64,000 nt of DNA, from the NCBI GenBank assembly GCA_047605605.1, contig JASGFG010000001.1:1-64000 (forward strand). The letters run 5' to 3'. The notes beneath the pieces were generated by a model. The model was not told the DNA's origin, did not search any database, and worked only from the letters and a program-made list of their open reading frames with translations. Positions 1 to 8,540 of this stretch are shown here, one piece after another. Made by a program: the position numbers and the translations under genes. This DNA is from JAATGA01 sp047605605. Its GTDB lineage: Bacteria > Pseudomonadota > Alphaproteobacteria > Rhodobacterales > Rhodobacteraceae. Positions within the stretch are counted from its first letter, which is position 1; each line of letters starts with the position of its first letter.

Positions 1-1238
1 ACATCCACGTCTTCTTGCCCGTCGAGTGTATCATCTCCATCACCCCCATAGAGGGAATCCAGTCCAGGGCCGCCCTCAATCCAATCGTTCGAGCCGCCTC
101 CAAACGCAACGTCATTGCCCGAGCCACCAGTCAAAGTGTCAGCGCCAAAGGACTCACGATTGGACTCTTCTGCGCCAAGGTAGTTTTCAGGCGAATGGTC
201 TCCATATATTACATCATTACCAAATCCGCCGTCGACAACGTCATTTCCGCTTCCGCCTATAAGTGTGTCGTCGCCGAAATAACCGATAAGGTTGTCATTC
301 CCTTCATGTCCATAGAGGCGATCATTTCCATTCCAGCCCACAAGCAGGTCATCTCCCTCACCAGCAAGGACGAGCAAATTCTCTGCATCAGAGTTCTCCA
401 GAGCGCCAGGCGAAAGGGTGTCAGAACCAAAAGTACCATAAATAATACCAAAGTTATTAATTTCGAATAGCAGCACGCCCGCTGCCTTCATTGCGCTAAT
501 GATTGTTTCGTTATTCGCTCCGGATGACACTGGCAGCGTCTTGCTGCTGGACGAGATATAGTTGCCGTCAGCTGCGAAATCATTCTCAGAGTAGTTGGTA
601 ATCGTTGGAGAAGCGCTATTATCATAGTCAAACTCGATCCGTGTTCCAATTCCATACGGATCAAAAGAGCTCGCGTGCCAGAAATTGTACCACCAAGACG
701 CTAGGCTACCGCCCTCAAAATCAAAGTTGTCGTCATAGGCTCTAACTTGGACATTCTGAAGCTCGCGAGTGCCATCCGCATTCACAACAAATAATAAACC
801 GTCCTCGTTGAGTCGAAAGCTGGTATTGTTATATATGAATGGGCGCGTTGCGTCATCTCCGCCACCGTCAGATCTATAGACTTGCTGAATTTCAAGATTG
901 TTTTCGAAACCCATAGTATTCAACTCGGAGTAGCTATATGTCCCTGCCGCGAGGGTGTCCAAGTTATTCGTCCCGGCAAAGAAGGCCTGCACAAGCTGAA
1001 ATTCCGCCGCGCGAGCAAATCGACCTGCCCCAGTGGTGAGGTAGTCGCCAGCGTTGATGTTTAGTACCACTACAGGTTGATTGGCTACTGACGTCAAACT
1101 AGTGATATAGGATTCCGTCTTGATACGATCATAAAGCGCAGCCGGAGGAGAAAGAGTTCCATACAAAAAGAGAGACATTATCGTGTTGGGATTGACCGAG
1201 GCGTCCGAAAACGTCGTCTCAGTGATGCGATCAACCAT
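1..1238 (-). CDS. RTX (hemolysin-type calcium-binding repeat) protein, C-terminus beyond window
   Basis: The frame is open from ATG at 1238 to base 1 (about 412 codons) without a stop, so the gene runs off the left edge. The last 130 or so residues contain glycine/aspartate nonapeptide repeats of the form GGxGxDxxx (GNDRLYGHEGND, GDDTLIGGSGND, GDDTLDG), the calcium-binding beta-roll of RTX proteins normally exported by type I secretion. The N-terminal 270 residues have no signal peptide and no domain I recognise, so I cannot say whether this is an enzyme, adhesin or toxin. The ATG lies 3 bases after the stop of the upstream small gene, so the two are probably co-transcribed. Base composition is visibly more AT-rich than in the downstream sugar genes, which suggests acquired DNA. 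The type I exporter is not in the window. Confidence 0.8.
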   Translation of the reverse strand, partial: MVDRITETTFSDASVNPNTIMSLFLYGTLSPPAALYDRIKTESYITSLTSVANQPVVVLNINAGDYLTTGAGRFARAAEFQLVQAFFAGTNNLDTLAAGTYSYSELNTMGFENNLEIQQVYRSDGGGDDATRPFIYNNTSFRLNEDGLLFVVNADGTRELQNVQVRAYDDNFDFEGGSLASWWYNFWHASSFDPYGIGTRIEFDYDNSASPTITNYSENDFAADGNYISSSSKTLPVSSGANNETIISAMKAAGVLLFEINNFGIIYGTFGSDTLSPGALENSDAENLLVLAGEGDDLLVGWNGNDRLYGHEGNDNLIGYFGDDTLIGGSGNDVVDGGFGNDVIYGDHSPENYLGAEESNRESFGADTLTGGSGNDVAFGGGSNDWIEGGPGLDSLYGGDGDDTLDGQEDVD

Positions 1239-1241
1239 TTT

Positions 1242-1610
1242 CTACTCACAGATGGGAGGTTGCGAGGGTATTGCGTCCAGTTCATGAAGTGGTACTGACA
1301 TCGAATTAATGAGTTTAATCCTACCCAATGTCGTGTATGATATTCTCAATAATATGGCTTCCTCATCTTGGCTCATAGTGTCCCGGTATGCTACCATTGT
1401 GACCCAGCCATCATTATATCTTTTTGAGAAAGTTTTTGGGCCAGATGCCATAAAATCTTCAAAGCTTTCATAGCTATCGGAGCTTACGTACTCTTCAAAT
1501 GCGGTTTTGAGCGCCTTGCAATCCGAGGGGCCGAAGGCATAAAAGTATCCGAAATAAGACAAACCCCCGGACGCAATGACGCCGAAAATGCTTTTGCTAA
1601 TGGGGTTCAC
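1242..1610 (-). CDS. small membrane-anchored hypothetical protein
   Basis: 122 codons from GTG at 1610, preceded by GGAG seven bases upstream. Residues 5-25 are hydrophobic (FGVIASGGLSYFGYFYAF), giving an N-terminal anchor or uncleaved signal; the rest is soluble and acidic. I recognise no family. It ends 3 bases before the RTX gene and shares its low GC, so it may be an accessory of that gene, but nothing in the protein shows how. Confidence 0.55.
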   Translation of the reverse strand: MNPISKSIFGVIASGGLSYFGYFYAFGPSDCKALKTAFEEYVSSDSYESFEDFMASGPKTFSKRYNDGWVTMVAYRDTMSQDEEAILLRISYTTLGRIKLINSMSVPLHELDAIPSQPPICE

Positions 1611-1764
1611 GAAGCATCTCCGCCTTCATCGCTCCAGAATTTCGGCTCCCAACTGAGATTTTCAGAGTGCTAAGTTGAAATTGTCAAGCAATATTTTCTG
1701 TGTGCTGTTCAAAATGCCTTTACCTACCATCGTGCCTAGGTGACCCTTCTCTCGGCGTTGCTCT

Positions 1765-2493
1765 CTATAGAGGAGAGGTGATTGCGCATGTCAGGAAGCC
1801 GGTGACGTCACTTTGCAGCGCTTGCCAGTTCGGAAGCTCTACGCGCCGGTAATCTAGTTCAACGTCCACTCCTGCGGCGCGGAACCAGTGGATACAAATG
1901 GGATACGCCACAGAGCCTTGTGTATTACAGGATATGACAGCGGATAAAGTTCCATCATTCAGTCGAGCGATGTAAGTATTGCTTCGAAATGCTGGCGTCG
2001 GCTGAAGCGCATCGGATCTGATCTCGGTGAGCCCGAACGGCCCCGGCAACGGTTCGTAACTTTCCAATATACGGTTCCGATTTCCGTCAATCACACCAGA
2101 TCGAGACTCTGCACTCAAGACTGCAAGGTCTTCAAGCGGTCGTCGGTCTCCGATGACGAATGTCATCCAGTTCCAGATGTTCTGCTTGTTTCGGCGCCCG
2201 GTTTCCGCACGGCTTACTGGGAGGAATGTTCCGATTTCCACCCGGAATAGTTGGGCGGTGTCGGTGAAACCGCGCCTCTGATCCCAAAAGTCCTCGAAGA
2301 AGGATCTTGGAATCCGGAGAGGAACTTCGCGGTCTTCCAGCTGCATGATCAAAGATTGTGTGACATAGTCCGCATCTGCGGTGAAGGCGATGCATGGGTC
2401 GCGCTCAGCTGGCAGTGGTACCGGGATTGTTGAGGTAGGTTCTGCACTAGCATGGCGCGCCGAAAGGATCAGAACGATGACTATACTTTTCAC
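1765..2493 (-). CDS. secreted hypothetical protein
   Basis: About 242 codons from GTG at 2493; a TTG one codon earlier is possible, but AGG seven bases upstream favours the GTG. The N-terminus (VKSIVIVLILSARHASA) is a signal peptide ending in a likely AxA cleavage site, so the product is probably periplasmic or secreted. Several cysteines occur in the mature part. No family recognised. The start overlaps the stop of the upstream gene by 4 bases (GTGA), so the two secreted proteins form one operon. Confidence 0.6.
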   Translation of the reverse strand: MKSIVIVLILSARHASAEPTSTIPVPLPAERDPCIAFTADADYVTQSLIMQLEDREVPLRIPRSFFEDFWDQRRGFTDTAQLFRVEIGTFLPVSRAETGRRNKQNIWNWMTFVIGDRRPLEDLAVLSAESRSGVIDGNRNRILESYEPLPGPFGLTEIRSDALQPTPAFRSNTYIARLNDGTLSAVISCNTQGSVAYPICIHWFRAAGVDVELDYRRVELPNWQALQSDVTGFLTCAITSPL

Positions 2494-2876
2494 CAAAGGG
2501 CCTGCATTCCTAAATTTAGGGAGAGGGGGACGCGAACTGACGGCGAGCCCGCGACCGGGATCGCGACATGACCGAGGCGTGGTTCGATCCCCATGACAGT
2601 GGCGTGGCTGATAGCTACAGGTTCGTCTTGGCAGGGCAGCTGTTCGAGAAGTAGGTCACTGCCCGGCACGGCGATGAGCCATGCATTGGGTGATGGCAGG
2701 GAAAGATGGACTGCCGGCAGTTCCGTCCCATCCTGTGACGTGACCGCCAAGAAGACCACCTCGATACGCTCCCCATAGCAGGCTGCCATTGGTTCCGTCT
2801 CATCAGCTTGGCCGATGTTCGAGGCCGCGAGAGTGAAGAGTACGAAGAAGCAGAGAACTCTGGTCAAATCACTCAA
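2490..2876 (-). CDS. secreted hypothetical protein
   Basis: 128 codons with a TTG at 2876 as the longest start; a TTG at 2864 would also leave a full signal peptide. The N-terminus (RVLCFFVLFTLAASNIGQA) is a clear Sec signal. The mature protein is about 100 residues with two cysteines and no motif I know. It is the first gene of a two-gene unit with the secreted protein downstream, divergent from the PQQ dehydrogenase. Confidence 0.5.
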   Translation of the reverse strand: MSDLTRVLCFFVLFTLAASNIGQADETEPMAACYGERIEVVFLAVTSQDGTELPAVHLSLPSPNAWLIAVPGSDLLLEQLPCQDEPVAISHATVMGIEPRLGHVAIPVAGSPSVRVPLSLNLGMQALW

Positions 2877-3176
2877 TTGATTTGGTTCCCACGCTTGAGC
2901 CGCGCCAAGAATTACAATCTAAGGTTGCTCCACTCCCAACCACCCTGTCAACAACGAAACCATGCTCAGGCAGCGCAGACTGGCAAGGGGCATTGTTGCA
3001 GAAGTCGTCGTTTGAGCGGGCCGTGCAAAGTCGCCGGGCTTCACAAATGCGAGCTCAGCAGCAGCGTTCAATGGCGCAAGTAATCGCTTACGCTAGGCTC
3101 CGCGCCTCCAATTGAAGCGGCGCCCCTGTTAGCGCTAAACAATGCAGGAAAGACTCATCTTGAAACGGAAACCCCT
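2877..3176. other. intergenic region between divergent units
   Basis: About 300 bases separate the secreted-protein pair from the PQQ dehydrogenase and must hold both promoters, though I cannot point to convincing -35/-10 boxes. At 2989-3003 the sequence GGCATTGTTGCAGAA resembles the terminal inverted repeat of IS6-family elements (IS26 ends GGCACTGTTGCAAA), but no second end or transposase lies nearby, so at most this is a relic. Confidence 0.35.
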
Positions 3177-5564
3177 ATGCTGAGCAAACTGGTTGCGCTC
3201 GTGCTCGCGATTGTCGGCCTTGTGCTGACGGCGGGTGGCGCGAAACTCCTTATCCTTGGCGGCAGCGCCTACTATGCCCTTGCCGGCCTTGCGTTCCTTG
3301 CGACCGCGATGCTGCTGTTCCTGCGCAGGGCCGCCGCACTCTGGCTCTTTGCGGGCTTCACGCTGGCAACGATCGGCTGGGCTGTCTGGGAAGTCGGCTT
3401 CGACTGGTGGCAGCTTGCGCCGCGCGGCGGCGTCATCGTGGTGAGCGTACTGATCCTCTGCCTGCCCGCAGTGCGCCGCGACCTGAACCGGAGCGGGAAG
3501 CCTGCGGCGCCGTTCCCCGTAACCGTGGCCCCACTGTTCCCTGTGGCCGTGGCCGCGCTGGCTTCCGTTGCGGTGGCGGGTTACGCAATGTTTCAGGAGC
3601 CGAGCCGGATCGCCGGTACGCTGCCGACTGACATCATCAATCCCGAGCCCAATACCGGCAACGAGGCCGGTGCCGGCGAATGGCATCAATACGGCCGGAC
3701 CAACTTCGGCCAGCGCTGGTCTCCGCTCGACCAGATCACGCCCGCGAATGTGGGCACGCTGAAAGAGGCCTGGCATTTTCGCACCGGCGACGTGAAGCAG
3801 GCCGACGACATCGGCGAAACCACCTATCAGGTGACACCGATCAAGGTCGGAAACAGCCTCTATGTCTGCACCCCGCACAATATCGCCATTTCCCTCGACG
3901 CGAAGACGGGCAAGGAAAACTGGCGCTTTGATGCGAATTCCGGCCTGAACCCGGATCGCCAGCATCAGACCTGCCGGGGCGTGACCTATTGGGAGGCTCC
4001 CGCGCCTGTGGCCGAAGCCGACCCGACCCAGGCTGCGCTACGTGCCGAGGCGACCGCCGAATGTCCGCGCCGCGTCTATCTGCCAACGGCGGACGCCCGG
4101 CTGATCGCCCTCAATGCCGATACCGGCGCGGTCTGCAACTTCTTCGCCGACCACGGTGAGCTGCATCTCGAGCAGGGGATGAAGTACAATCCGGCCGGGT
4201 ATTACTATTCCACTTCGCCCCCTGTGGCGGTGGACGGCAAGCTGATCATAGGCGGCGCCGTCAACGACAACTTCTCAACCGAGGAGCAATCCGGCGTCAT
4301 CCGCGCCTTCGATGTTGATACCGGCGAACTGCTGTGGAACTGGGACAGCGGCAATCCGGACGTCAGCGCGCCCATCAATATCGCGGCGGGCGAAACCTAT
4401 ACCACCAACTCGCCGAACAGTTGGTCGGTCTTCTCGGTCGACGAGACGCTGGGGCTGGTCTTCGTGCCGATGGGCAACCAGGTGCCCGACCAGCTGGGCA
4501 TGGACCGGTCTCCTGCGGTCGAGGAACATTCCTCGTCTATCGTCGCTCTGGACATCGCCACCGGGGCGAAACGCTGGGTGCGCCAGTTAGTGCATCACGA
4601 CCTGTGGGACATGGACGTTCCCGCGCAGCCGGTGTTGATTGATCTCAAGCGCGAGGGTCAGGTGATCCCGGCACTGGTCGGCCCGACGAAGCAGGGCGAT
4701 GTCTGGGTGCTGGACCGCCGCACGGGCGAGCCGCTCTCACCGAGAGCGGAACTGCCCGCCCCCGGCGGCACCATCCCCGAAGATTTCGCCGCGCCGACGC
4801 AACCGATCAGCGCCCTGACCTTCCGCCCCGATCCACTGACCGGCAAGAACATGTGGGGCGCCACGATGTTCGACCAGCTCTGGTGCCGCATCCGGCTGGA
4901 AGAACTGAACTATGAGGGCCAATATACGCCCCCCTCGGTGAAAGGCTCGATCATCTACCCGGGCAATTTCGGGGTGTTCAACTGGGGATCGGTCGCGGTG
5001 GACCCGGAGCGGCAGGTTATGTTCGGAATGCCGACCTACCTGCCCTTCATCTCGCGGCTTGTTCCCGCATCCAAAATCCCTCCGAAGGATGCCGACGCCA
5101 AGGCCAGCGAACAGGGGCTGAACCGCAATGATGGCGCCCCCTATGGCGTGGTGATGGGGCCGTTCCTCAGCCCACTCGGCGTGCCCTGCCTCGCACCGCC
5201 GTGGGGCTTTGTCGCCGGGGCGGACCTGGCCACGGAAAAGGTGGTGTGGAAGCACAAGAACGGCACAGTGCGCGACATGACGACCCTGCCGCTGAAAATC
5301 CGGCTGGGCGTGCCGGGCATCGGCGGGCCGATCATCACCCGCGGTGGCGTCGCTTTCCTGGCTGCGGCGGTGGACGACTATTTCCGCGCCTATGACTTGA
5401 CCACAGGCGAGCAGCTCTGGGAAGCTCGTCTGCCTGCAGGCGGCCAGTCCACGCCGATGACCTATGAAGAAGACGGCAAGCAATATGTCGTCATCGTCGC
5501 CGGCGGGCACGGCTCGGTCGGCACGAAACCCGGCGATTCCATCATCGCCTATACGCTACCGTAA
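3177..5564 (+). CDS. gcd: membrane-bound PQQ-dependent dehydrogenase, glucose/quinate/shikimate family
   Basis: 795 residues, the usual length of membrane-bound quinoprotein glucose dehydrogenase. Residues 1-140 form about five membrane helices. The remaining 650 residues are an eight-bladed PQQ propeller with repeated tryptophan-docking segments (for example ALDIATGAKRW, AYDLTTGEQLWEA). The motif HHDLWDMDVPAQP at 473-485 is the conserved segment of this family carrying the proposed catalytic aspartate. Known members oxidise aldoses or quinate/shikimate in the periplasm and pass electrons to ubiquinone. Substrate cannot be fixed from sequence; no quinate genes adjoin, so an aldose dehydrogenase making sugar lactones is the more natural reading beside the sugar-acid island. 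No PQQ biosynthesis genes are in the window. ATG at 3177 has only a weak upstream GGAAA. Confidence 0.9.
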   Translation: MLSKLVALVLAIVGLVLTAGGAKLLILGGSAYYALAGLAFLATAMLLFLRRAAALWLFAGFTLATIGWAVWEVGFDWWQLAPRGGVIVVSVLILCLPAVRRDLNRSGKPAAPFPVTVAPLFPVAVAALASVAVAGYAMFQEPSRIAGTLPTDIINPEPNTGNEAGAGEWHQYGRTNFGQRWSPLDQITPANVGTLKEAWHFRTGDVKQADDIGETTYQVTPIKVGNSLYVCTPHNIAISLDAKTGKENWRFDANSGLNPDRQHQTCRGVTYWEAPAPVAEADPTQAALRAEATAECPRRVYLPTADARLIALNADTGAVCNFFADHGELHLEQGMKYNPAGYYYSTSPPVAVDGKLIIGGAVNDNFSTEEQSGVIRAFDVDTGELLWNWDSGNPDVSAPINIAAGETYTTNSPNSWSVFSVDETLGLVFVPMGNQVPDQLGMDRSPAVEEHSSSIVALDIATGAKRWVRQLVHHDLWDMDVPAQPVLIDLKREGQVIPALVGPTKQGDVWVLDRRTGEPLSPRAELPAPGGTIPEDFAAPTQPISALTFRPDPLTGKNMWGATMFDQLWCRIRLEELNYEGQYTPPSVKGSIIYPGNFGVFNWGSVAVDPERQVMFGMPTYLPFISRLVPASKIPPKDADAKASEQGLNRNDGAPYGVVMGPFLSPLGVPCLAPPWGFVAGADLATEKVVWKHKNGTVRDMTTLPLKIRLGVPGIGGPIITRGGVAFLAAAVDDYFRAYDLTTGEQLWEARLPAGGQSTPMTYEEDGKQYVVIVAGGHGSVGTKPGDSIIAYTLP

Positions 5565-5570
5565 ATCGCG

Positions 5571-5601
5571 GCCAGCCGGGCGGAATTTCAGCCCGGCTGG
5601 C
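5571..5601 (+). terminator. inverted repeat after gcd, probable terminator
   Basis: GCCAGCCGGGC and GCCCGGCTGGC form a perfect 11-bp stem with a 9-base loop, starting 6 bases after the gcd stop codon. There is no clear T-run on the plus strand, so it may act as a weak or Rho-assisted terminator or an mRNA-stabilising hairpin. Confidence 0.6.
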
Positions 5602-6000
5602 TGCCTCTGCCACCCGGCGTGACCTGATCGATCCCTGTCAGGCCGGTTTTGCATCCGCATCCAGCGGCGGTAGCTCCTTGCACGAGCTTTCACTTTCACC
5701 TCCGATACCAGCTGCGCCCAGATGGGCGTGACGCTCCAGACGGTGCGCTGGCCAGGGCTGAGCCGGGCCATCTGATAGCGCACCGCAGCCGTATGCGCCG
5801 CGGATGCAAGGGGCTTGTACTTCCACGTGATGCTCCGCAGGAATTCCCTAAGCAACTGTGCCCAGTTTGCCAGACGTTCACCCACTCGTCCTGCCGCCAG
5901 TTGGTCAGCAACGAAAGAAGCTAGCTGCATAGTATAGACTTTGCCCGATTAGTCCCCGGTATGGTGCCGCTCGCCTAGGCGTGCAGTTCACCAGCCGAGA
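5602..6000. other. 400-base region without a convincing gene
   Basis: The only long frame is a 124-codon minus-strand ORF (5930 to 5556) with no ribosome binding site, an unusually basic product, and a 3' end that runs through the gcd terminator hairpin into the gcd coding sequence. I recognise no domain in it. It could be a small hypothetical gene or a decayed remnant; I leave it uncalled. Confidence 0.3.
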
Positions 6001-7482
6001 TCAGGAGCCTTTCCACGGCATCAGGCCCACGGGCGATTTGCCCGAGTAATTGGCATAGACGGTTTTCTTGCGCAGATAGGCGTCCAAGCCATGCACCCCG
6101 TCATCACCGCCGGGGCCAGAATTGCGATAGCCGGTGTGATACCCTTGGATCGATTCAGGGCCGATGCGGTTGATGTAAACCTCGCCAAAGCGGACATCCT
6201 GCACCGCCTGCATGATCCGCGCGAAATCGTTGGTGAACAGATAGGCCGACAGGCCAAAGCGGCTGTCATTTGCAATCTGCATGGCCTGTTCAAAGCTATC
6301 GACCTTCATCACCGGCACAACGGGGCCAAAGATTTCATCCCGCATGATCGCCATATCCGGCGTCACATCGCCCAGAACGGTCGGCAGCAGCCAGTTTCCA
6401 CCCTCAACAGGGGCCTTGTCGGGGCGGCCGCCCAGCAGTAGCGGCCTTGCCCCCTCGGCCAAGGCGGCCTGCGTGATGCGTTCAACCTTTTCCAGCTCGG
6501 TCGTGGAAACCTTGGGGCCGATGTCGGTGTCATCCTGCATCGGGTCGCCCACTTTCAGCGCGCGGGCGGCGGCAACGAACCGGTCGACAAAGGCGTCATA
6601 GACCGCCTCATGCACCAGCATACGCTCGTTGCAGATGCAAACCTGCCCGCAGTTCATGAACCGCGATGTTACGGCGGATGCGACGGCCAGATCCAGATCG
6701 GCATCCTCCATCACGATCAGCGGGGCCTTGCCGCCCAGTTCCAACGACACGGGAACCAGATTCTGTGCCGCCGCCTGCATGATGCGCCGCCCCGTGGGAA
6801 CCGAACCGGTCATAGTGACCAGATCAATCTCGGGGTGGGCGGTCAGTGCAGCGCCCACGGTCGAACCCGCACCGGTGACGATGTTCACCACGCCCGACGG
6901 CACACCCGCCTGTTCAAACAGCCGCGCCATGTACAACGCCGACAGCGGCGTTTCCTCATGCGGTTTCAGCACGATGGTATTGCCCGCGATCAGCGCGGGC
7001 GCGACCTTGCGGCTGACCAAAGCGGCGGGATAGTTCCAGGGGATGATGGCCGATACAACACCGACCGGAACCCGCTGAATCCAGATCTGTTCGCCGGGCG
7101 CATCCGAAGGCAGAATCTCTCCCTGAATGCGGCGCGCGAATTCGGCGAAATAGGTAAAGAATTCGGCGGCACCGCCCGCCTCGCCCCGTGCCTCGGAAAT
7201 GGTCTTGCCCTGTTCGCGCACCACCAGTTCGGCCAGCGGTTTGGCATGTTCGCGGATCAGCGCCGCGATCCGGTGCATTACCTGACCACGTTGCAGCGGC
7301 GACAGAGCGCCCCATGCGGGCTGTGCTGCGCGGGCGGCGGCAATGGCGGCCTCGGCCTGGGCAACGCTGGCCTCGGGGACTTCGGCAATCACTTGGCCGT
7401 TGGTCGGGCTGGTGACGGGGCGGGTGCCTGCATCGCCCGCAACCCACTGGCCGCCGATCCACATTTTGTCAAAGCTGGTCAT
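6001..7482 (-). CDS. NAD(P)-dependent aldehyde dehydrogenase, AldA-like (glycolaldehyde/lactaldehyde type)
   Basis: 493 residues, full length for the ALDH superfamily. Visible signatures are the IPWNYP cofactor loop near residue 150, LELGGKAP with the catalytic glutamate near 250, and CGQVC with the nucleophilic cysteine at 282. The C-terminal GPGGDDGVHGLDAYL resembles E. coli AldA (lactaldehyde/glycolaldehyde dehydrogenase). It is the last gene of unit A and its ATG overlaps the stop of pdxA2 by 4 bases. In this context it may oxidise a short sugar aldehyde to the matching acid, feeding the tetronate enzymes, or dispose of a C2/C3 aldehyde. Family confidence is high; the substrate is inference. 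Confidence 0.85.
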   Translation of the reverse strand: MTSFDKMWIGGQWVAGDAGTRPVTSPTNGQVIAEVPEASVAQAEAAIAAARAAQPAWGALSPLQRGQVMHRIAALIREHAKPLAELVVREQGKTISEARGEAGGAAEFFTYFAEFARRIQGEILPSDAPGEQIWIQRVPVGVVSAIIPWNYPAALVSRKVAPALIAGNTIVLKPHEETPLSALYMARLFEQAGVPSGVVNIVTGAGSTVGAALTAHPEIDLVTMTGSVPTGRRIMQAAAQNLVPVSLELGGKAPLIVMEDADLDLAVASAVTSRFMNCGQVCICNERMLVHEAVYDAFVDRFVAAARALKVGDPMQDDTDIGPKVSTTELEKVERITQAALAEGARPLLLGGRPDKAPVEGGNWLLPTVLGDVTPDMAIMRDEIFGPVVPVMKVDSFEQAMQIANDSRFGLSAYLFTNDFARIMQAVQDVRFGEVYINRIGPESIQGYHTGYRNSGPGGDDGVHGLDAYLRKKTVYANYSGKSPVGLMPWKGS

Positions 7483-8528
7483 ACCTTCGTCCCCGCTCCC
7501 ATAGCCCCCGCCGGTGCGGCAAGCTGCAATGCGTAATCCACCGCCTCGATCAGGCTGGTCTCATCGGCGATGCCGGTGCCTGCGATGTCGAAAGCCGTGC
7601 CGTGATCGACCGAGGTGCGGATCACCGGCAACCCCAGCGTGACATTCACCCCGTTCAGCGCCGTCCATTTGCCGGTGGCCGGATCGACGTTGAACCCCAA
7701 CAGTTTGACCGGGATATGCCCCTGGTCGTGATACATCGCGACCACCGCGTCGTAATCGCCGCCACGCAGCTTGACGAACACGGTATCACCCGGCACCGGG
7801 CCAAAGATCCGCTCGCCCCGGGCACGGTATTCGGCCACCAGCGGTTCGGTCACGTCGATGTCGTGGCGGCCAAAGATCCCGCCCTCGCCCGCATGGGGGT
7901 TCAGTGCGGCAACTGCGATGCGCGGGCTTTCAAGACCCAGCTTGCGCAACGTCGCCAGCGTCAGGTCCAATACGCAAGAGATACGCTCGGCAGTGGCGCG
8001 TTTGGGAACCTCTTCCAACGCGCAATGGGTGGACACATGGCTTACGCGGAACGGGCCATGGGCGAGCATCATCACGCTGCCCTTGACCCCGGTCAGATCG
8101 GCCAGCATCTCGGTATGACCGGCATAATCATGACCGGCCATATGCAGCGCCTCTTTGTTCAAGGGGGCGGTGACGATCCCGGCAATGTGACCCGCTTGGA
8201 CCAAGCGGGTCGCAATCGCCACGGCCTGATAGGCCTGCTCGCCCCCTTCGGCGGAAATCGTGCCCCAGCGGATTTCGCTGCGGGGCGTCGGCGTTGGCAG
8301 GATCGCGGCCCCGACCAGCCCCGACAGATCGGCCTCGGCAATCACCGGGGGCGGCGTCAGGCCCAGCACAAGACCAGCCCGGTCCAGTGCGGCGGGATCG
8401 CCGACCAGAACCAGCGCCAACTCGCCCGCCTCAAGACGCGGTTGCAACTTGTTCACTGCTTTCAGTGCGATTTCGGGGCCAATGCCGGCCGGATCGCCCA
8501 GAGTGATGGCCAGAACGGGATGCGACAC
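7479..8528 (-). CDS. pdxA2: PdxA2-type 4-phospho-tetronate dehydrogenase
   Basis: 349 residues of the PdxA family (4-hydroxythreonine-4-phosphate dehydrogenase): N-terminal ITLGDPAGIGPEI, the metal-site histidine in AGHDYAGHTEML, NPHAGEGG, and MYHDQGHIPVK. PdxA2 paralogues are known to pair with DUF1537 kinases and oxidatively decarboxylate D-threonate or D-erythronate 4-phosphate to dihydroxyacetone phosphate. That role fits here because a DUF1537 kinase lies across the divergent promoter at 13063-14076 and the gene is embedded in a sugar importer operon rather than with vitamin B6 genes. The start is GTG at 8528. A housekeeping PdxA role is the alternative and is less likely in this setting. 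Confidence 0.82.
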   Translation of the reverse strand: MSHPVLAITLGDPAGIGPEIALKAVNKLQPRLEAGELALVLVGDPAALDRAGLVLGLTPPPVIAEADLSGLVGAAILPTPTPRSEIRWGTISAEGGEQAYQAVAIATRLVQAGHIAGIVTAPLNKEALHMAGHDYAGHTEMLADLTGVKGSVMMLAHGPFRVSHVSTHCALEEVPKRATAERISCVLDLTLATLRKLGLESPRIAVAALNPHAGEGGIFGRHDIDVTEPLVAEYRARGERIFGPVPGDTVFVKLRGGDYDAVVAMYHDQGHIPVKLLGFNVDPATGKWTALNGVNVTLGLPVIRTSVDHGTAFDIAGTGIADETSLIEAVDYALQLAAPAGAMGAGTKV

Positions 8529-8540
8529 GAGCTATGCCCC

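Noticed and set aside
5556..5930. Minus-strand ORF of 124 codons
   Set aside because: No ribosome site, overlaps the gcd terminator and stop codon, no recognisable family; described only as an open region.
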